From contig LMSR01000015.1 of assembly GCA_001429555.1 (NCBI GenBank), positions 210,491-274,490 on the forward strand: a stretch of 64,000 bases of DNA. Reading direction: 5' to 3'. Numbering within the stretch: the first letter of the stretch is position 1; each line of letters opens with the position of its first letter. The position numbers and the translations under genes were made by a program. This document shows, one piece after another, positions 60,559-64,000 of the stretch. The stretch comes from Nocardioides sp. Soil797. GTDB taxonomy: Bacteria; Actinomycetota; Actinomycetes; Propionibacteriales; Nocardioidaceae. Under the pieces are notes generated by a model. The model saw only the letters and a list, made by a program, of their open reading frames with translations. It searched no databases and was not told the DNA's origin.

Positions 60559-61340
60559 GGCAACTTCTCCTCCGTCTTGGCGGGACCTGTGGCTCCGGTC
60601 TGGCCGGCGTCCTTCTCGGTGCTGGCCAGAACATCGGCCAGGTGCATCACCCGGATGCCGGATCGTTGTCTGGAGAGCAGGCCTCCGATGTGCAACAGGC
60701 ACGAGTTGTCGCCGGCAACCAACACCTCGGCGCCCGAGTCGAGCACGTGCCGTGCCTTGTCGAAGCCCATGGCCACGGACGTGTCCGCGTTCTTCACCGC
60801 GAACGTCCCGCCGAAGCCGCAACACTGCTCGGCCCCGGGCAGCTCGACGAGTCGGAGTCCCTGCACCGCCTCGAGGAGCCGGGTCGGTCGGTCACCGACA
60901 CCCAGCATGCGAAGTGAGTGGCAGGTCGGGTGATAGGTCACCTGATGTGGGAAGTAGGCGCCGACGTCGACCACGCCGAGCACGTCGACGAGGAACTCAC
61001 TGAGCTCGACGACGCGTGGCGCCACCTCCTCGACAGCCCTGACCAGACCGGGGTCTCCGGAGCGCCGAGCCACGAGCTCGTGTTGATGACGGGCGCTTCC
61101 GGTGCACGAACCGCTCGGAGTGACGACGTAGTCGTAGTCTGCGAACGCATCCACGAAGTTGCGCACCATTGGCACGGCCTCGTCGAAGTAGCCGGTGTTG
61201 ACCATCGGCTGGCCACAACATGTCTGTCCCGGCGGGAACTCCACGTCGACGCCGAGGCGTCGCAGCAGTCTCACCACCGACCTGCCCGTGTCGGGGAACA
61301 GCGCATCGTTGATGCAGGTGATCATCAAGCCGACCCGCAT
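60555..61340 (-). CDS. lutA: Lactate utilization protein LutA
   Basis: A 261-aa protein with two CCG domains: TCCGQPMVNTGYFDEAVPMVRNF and EQCCGFGGTFAVKNADTSVAMG, which bind 4Fe-4S clusters as in heterodisulfide-reductase and GlpC families. It starts the lutABC operon. ATG 61340 (MRVGLMITCINDALF) is chosen because gagg lies about 9 nt upstream and relatives start there; ATG 61361 would add seven residues. No lactate permease gene is adjacent. Confidence 0.93.
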   Translation of the reverse strand: MRVGLMITCINDALFPDTGRSVVRLLRRLGVDVEFPPGQTCCGQPMVNTGYFDEAVPMVRNFVDAFADYDYVVTPSGSCTGSARHQHELVARRSGDPGLVRAVEEVAPRVVELSEFLVDVLGVVDVGAYFPHQVTYHPTCHSLRMLGVGDRPTRLLEAVQGLRLVELPGAEQCCGFGGTFAVKNADTSVAMGFDKARHVLDSGAEVLVAGDNSCLLHIGGLLSRQRSGIRVMHLADVLASTEKDAGQTGATGPAKTEEKLP

Positions 61341-61442
61341 CCCAGCTGCCTCGGTCTCCATGCTGTGACAGTACGACTCCTTCTCACCGAGCGCACCCAC
61401 CGCAACACCCGATCGGGCACTGGCCTCCAGACGAAATTGAGT

Positions 61443-61456
61443 ACCTGTACGCAGGT
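61443..61456. promoter_or_regulatory. Candidate operator between lutA and TIGR02206 gene
   Basis: acctg-tacg-caggt, a 5+5 bp inverted repeat, about 100 bp upstream of lutA and 33 bp before the divergent gene, next to the only A/T-rich part of the gap (aaattga). Its regulator is unknown. Confidence 0.35.
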
Positions 61457-61488
61457 GGTCCTGCGACGAAGTGGGGAGGCTGGATGCC

Positions 61489-62217
61489 ATGACCGCGATG
61501 ACTGCTTCCAGCTTCGAGACCTTCGGCCCGTCCCACCTGGCGATGCTGGCGCTGTTCGTGGCCGGCATCTGGCCGGTCGTCCTGCTCGGCCGCGCCCAGC
61601 GCGGAGCAACAGACCCGCGCCGCGTGAGCCGATGGTTCGCCGTGGCCGTCATGGCGTTCACCATCCCGATGCAGGTCGTCGACTTCTTGCCGGGGCAGTA
61701 CTCCTTCAACACCACCCTGCCCCTCCAGCTGTGCGACTTCGCCTGGATCGCCGCGGTCATTGCCCTGTTCACCCACCACCGCTTCTTCGTGGCACTTGCC
61801 TACTTCTGGGGGCTCGTGCTGACCACCCAGGGATTGCTCACCCCGTGGTTGACCGCAGACTTCCCCAACCCGAAGTACGTCGGCTTCTGGGGCATGCACA
61901 TCCTCATCGTCTGGGCCGCGATCTACCTGACCTGGGGCCTGGGGCTGCGCCCGGCCTGGCGTGACTACGCCACCACGGTCGCCACCACCGCGACCTGGGC
62001 GATCAGCGTGTTCACCTTCAACGCGATCACGGGCACCAACTACGGCTTCCTGAACCACAAGCCGAGCTCCGGCTCCCTGCTGGACTACCTCGGCCCCTGG
62101 CCGTCGTACGTCGTGTTGGAGGTGTTGATCGTGGCCGCCGTCTGGGCGCTGATGACGTGGCCGTGGGTCGCCTCGGCCAGGCGCACAGGGCAGGCGGCTA
62201 ACATCGCGGCATGTTGA
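61489..62217 (+). CDS. TIGR02206 (YwaF-like) membrane protein
   Basis: A 242-aa membrane protein with about seven helices. GPSHLAMLALFVAGIWPVVLLG, FTIPMQVVDFLPGQYSFNTTLPLQLCDFAWIAAVIALF, and YGFLNHKPSSGSLLDYLGPWPSYVVLEVLIVAAVWALM match the TIGR02206 family, whose role is unknown. The first ATG is chosen, with ggagg 13 nt upstream; GTG 61471 and ATG 61498 are alternatives. It overlaps the next gene by 7 nt. Confidence 0.88.
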   Translation: MTAMTASSFETFGPSHLAMLALFVAGIWPVVLLGRAQRGATDPRRVSRWFAVAVMAFTIPMQVVDFLPGQYSFNTTLPLQLCDFAWIAAVIALFTHHRFFVALAYFWGLVLTTQGLLTPWLTADFPNPKYVGFWGMHILIVWAAIYLTWGLGLRPAWRDYATTVATTATWAISVFTFNAITGTNYGFLNHKPSSGSLLDYLGPWPSYVVLEVLIVAAVWALMTWPWVASARRTGQAANIAAC

Positions 62218-62972
62218 AGCGAAGCCTGGCCGTCGCGGCCGCACTGACCCTCCTCACCCTCGGCGCCTGCTCCAGTGACGACGGGGACGGCGACGACGAC
62301 GCGAAGGGCAATGACGCCAGCTCGTCGCAGCCGTCGGAGAACTACGGTTCGTCCGACGAGTCCGAGTCACCCGCCACCTCGGAGGCTGCCCCCACCGACT
62401 CGGAGTCCGCCGCCACCGGCGCCTGCACCTACAACCCGGACGGCACCCAGCCCGCCAAGCAGGTCGACCCGCCGTCGCCCGACCCGACGGAGACCGGAAA
62501 GGTCAACGTCACCTTCGAGACCAACGTCGGCGACATCAAGGCGGTCCTCGACGCGAAGGCCACTCCCTGCACCGTCAACTCCCTCCTGTCCCTGGCCGAC
62601 CAGGACTACTTCGACGGCACCGATTGCCACCGCCTGACCACCGCCGGGATCTACGTGCTCCAGTGCGGTGACCCCACCGGTACCGGCAGCGGCGGCCCCG
62701 GCTACCAGTTCGACGACGAGCTGACCGGCAGCGAGACCTACCCGGCCGGCACCTTGGCGATGGCCAACGCCGGCCCGGGGACCAACGGCTCACAGTTCTT
62801 CATGGTCTACAAGGACTCGCAGCTGCCGCCGTCCTACACGGTCTTCGGCAAGGTCGACACCGCCAGCATTCGCATCCTGCAGAAGGTCGCCGCCAAGGGA
62901 TCCGACAACGCCAACGCCCAAGGTGATGGCGCGCCCGTCCAGAAGGTCACCATCGACGAGGTCGACGACTGA
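62211..62972 (+). CDS. Cyclophilin-type peptidyl-prolyl isomerase lipoprotein
   Basis: A 253-aa exported folding enzyme. The signal ends with lipobox LGAC (Cys20), followed by an Asp/Ser-rich linker of about 60 residues, then a cyclophilin domain with VNVTFETNVGDIKAVLD, FDGTDCHRLTTAGIYVLQCGDPTGTGSGGPGYQFDDE, LAMANAGPGTNGSQFFMVY and YTVFGKVD. Several usual catalytic residues (the FHR motif appears as CHR) are kept or near-kept. ATG 6 nt after TAACAT (62199-62204) supports the start. Confidence 0.94.
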   Translation: MLKRSLAVAAALTLLTLGACSSDDGDGDDDAKGNDASSSQPSENYGSSDESESPATSEAAPTDSESAATGACTYNPDGTQPAKQVDPPSPDPTETGKVNVTFETNVGDIKAVLDAKATPCTVNSLLSLADQDYFDGTDCHRLTTAGIYVLQCGDPTGTGSGGPGYQFDDELTGSETYPAGTLAMANAGPGTNGSQFFMVYKDSQLPPSYTVFGKVDTASIRILQKVAAKGSDNANAQGDGAPVQKVTIDEVDD

Positions 62973-63869
62973 TCACAGCGGGAACTCAACTCCGGTGAGC
63001 GACTCGGACTTCTGCCACAACCGTGTGGCGAGGTCCGGGTCGTTCGCGGTTGGGGAGCGCCCGACCAGGGTGGGGCCCCCGAACAACCCCCCCGGCCCAC
63101 CCGGACCGGCATAACTGTTGCCGGCCAGGTCAGCGGTGGCGGCGTAGAGGATGGGCAGGGCTCCCTGCGACGGCTTCATGCCGATCAACGCGTTGCCCAG
63201 GTCGCTGAGGCGGGTGAACGCCCGGCTGCCGGTGCCGCCCTGGATGCCGGTCGCGGTGTAGCCCGGGTGGGCGGCGGTCGCTCGCAGGGCCGACCCGTTC
63301 GCGTCCAGTCGGCGCTGCAGCTCGGCCACGAAGAGCAGGTTGGCCAGCTTCGACTGCGCATACGCGGCGTACGCCGAGTAGCCGCGCCGGGCGAAGTCGA
63401 GGTCGTCGACGTCGATGTCAGCGCTGCGGTGGGAGGCCGAGCTCACGGCGACCACCCGGTCGCCGAGCTTGGGCAGCAACAGGTTGGTCAGCGCGAAGTG
63501 GCCGAGGTGGTTGGTGGCGATCTGGGTCTCGAAGCCGTCGACGGTCCGGCTGGCCGGGACCGCCATGATGCCGGCGTTGTTGACCAGCACGTCGACCCGA
63601 TCCAGGTTGCTGGCAAAGGCGTGCACGGACCCGAGGTCCGACACGTCCAGCCAGCGCACCTCCACCCGACCCCGCGCACCGGTGCGACGTACCCGTTCGG
63701 CGGCCTCCTGGCCACGCGCCATGTTGCGCACGGCCATCACGACCTCGGCGCCGGCGACGGCCAGGGCACGAGTCAGCTCCAGGCCAAGGCCCCCGGTGGC
63801 ACCCGTGATGACGAAGCGCCGCCCGTCCTGGTCAGCCATCTGCTCACGGGTCCACGCTGATCTCGGCAT
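62973..63869 (-). CDS. Short-chain dehydrogenase/reductase
   Basis: A 298-aa SDR. The cofactor motif is FVITGATGGLGLELTRAL (TGxxxGxG), then LDVSDLGSVHAF, NNAG at LVNNAGIMAVP, and the catalytic Ser and YAAYAQSK (YxxxK). The retinol dehydrogenase/WW-domain oxidoreductase-like branch is indicated by HLGHFALTNLLLPKL. Substrate unknown. ATG 6 nt after TACGAT (minus strand), leaderless. It converges on the cyclophilin gene, the two stop codons being adjacent. Confidence 0.93.
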   Translation of the reverse strand: MPRSAWTREQMADQDGRRFVITGATGGLGLELTRALAVAGAEVVMAVRNMARGQEAAERVRRTGARGRVEVRWLDVSDLGSVHAFASNLDRVDVLVNNAGIMAVPASRTVDGFETQIATNHLGHFALTNLLLPKLGDRVVAVSSASHRSADIDVDDLDFARRGYSAYAAYAQSKLANLLFVAELQRRLDANGSALRATAAHPGYTATGIQGGTGSRAFTRLSDLGNALIGMKPSQGALPILYAATADLAGNSYAGPGGPGGLFGGPTLVGRSPTANDPDLATRLWQKSESLTGVEFPL

Positions 63870-63892
63870 GGCGGGATCGTAGGCGAACCGAT

Positions 63893-63964
63893 CGACATGC
63901 AGTTCATCGCCGTTGCCGCATGACTGAGCGTGGCAACGGCGACGGATCGCGCCACCTGCATGTC
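63893..63964. repeat. Inverted repeat related to 46064-46154
   Basis: Outer arms gacatgcag/ctgcatgtc and inner perfect 11-nt arms tcgccgttgcc (63907-63917)/ggcaacggcga (63932-63942). The reverse complement shares atgcag, cgctcag-c-tgcggca and ctgcatgtcga with the element at 46064. It lies upstream of the SDR gene, at the right edge of the window. Confidence 0.75.
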
Positions 63965-64000
63965 CGGCGGTACGCCGAACAGCGCGGCCCGAACGGCTGG

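Noticed and set aside
1..64000. CRISPR arrays, tRNA or rRNA genes, insertion sequences, prophage genes
   Set aside because: No regular spacer-repeat series, no cloverleaf with GGTTCGA-type arm, no transposase or integrase motif, and no phage structural protein was recognised.

Overview
The window is high-GC, gene-dense DNA from an actinobacterium. Evidence: a Pup-proteasome locus (prcBA-pafA-pafBC), RbpA, a separate polyprenol-phosphate-mannose synthase, many GTG and a few TTG starts, and many start codons placed 6-8 nt after a TANNNT -10 box (leaderless transcripts). Gene content and order (proteasome-Tat-HelY block, lnt-ppm-fxsA-rbpA block, aerobic use of kam lysine genes) point to Propionibacteriales, Nocardioides-like. 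That is inference; no 16S gene is present.

Layout. 1-11.6 kb: proteasome core (prcB enters from the left edge), Pup ligase, tandem-FKBP lipoprotein, pafB/pafC, tatA/tatC, a lipid kinase and a HelY-type helicase, all rightward. 11.6-16 kb: DUF3054 protein, 5'-3' exonuclease, Lrp regulator, VOC protein, an orphan AbiEi/nuclease-like protein, and two copies of a complex palindromic repeat. 15.5-20.9 kb: a lysine degradation locus, kamA diverging from kdd-kamD-kamE-kal. It turns lysine through beta-lysine into 3,5-diaminohexanoate and its keto acid, and holds the last ammonia-lyase, but not kce. 21.3-24.5 kb: lnt, ppm, fxsA, rbpA. 24.7-31 kb: MFS transporter, GDPD, zinc-ribbon protein, 2-hydroxyacid dehydrogenase, a MurA-like enzyme fused to an XRE-type HTH, and a divergent alcohol dehydrogenase sharing a palindromic operator. 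31-36 kb: HU, a manganese riboswitch with a GDT1/UPF0016 exporter, YnfA, a methyltransferase remnant, a guanidine-III riboswitch with a Gdx/SugE exporter, MOSC and flavin/VOC proteins. 36-43.8 kb: a UvrA-like ABC protein, NCS2 permease, HelR with an upstream rifamycin-associated element, and an ECF sigma/membrane protein pair. 43.8-51 kb: small transferases, a dif-like Xer site with a GNAT gene lying between it and a second half site, MraY, FUSC and DUF1206 proteins. 51-64 kb: VOC, CinA domain, AidB-like acyl-CoA dehydrogenase with divergent PaaX regulator, thioesterase-GrpB fusion, RlmC, M15 peptidase, lutABC, TIGR02206 protein, cyclophilin lipoprotein and SDR.

The regulatory sites are the strongest part of the window: two metabolite riboswitches (guanidine-III, Mn2+), a rifamycin-associated element before helR, a palindrome at the HTH-MurA/ADH divergent promoter, an RBS-containing hairpin before a VOC gene, and a dif-like site suggesting that the window lies at the replication terminus. 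No tRNA, rRNA, CRISPR array, insertion sequence or prophage was seen.
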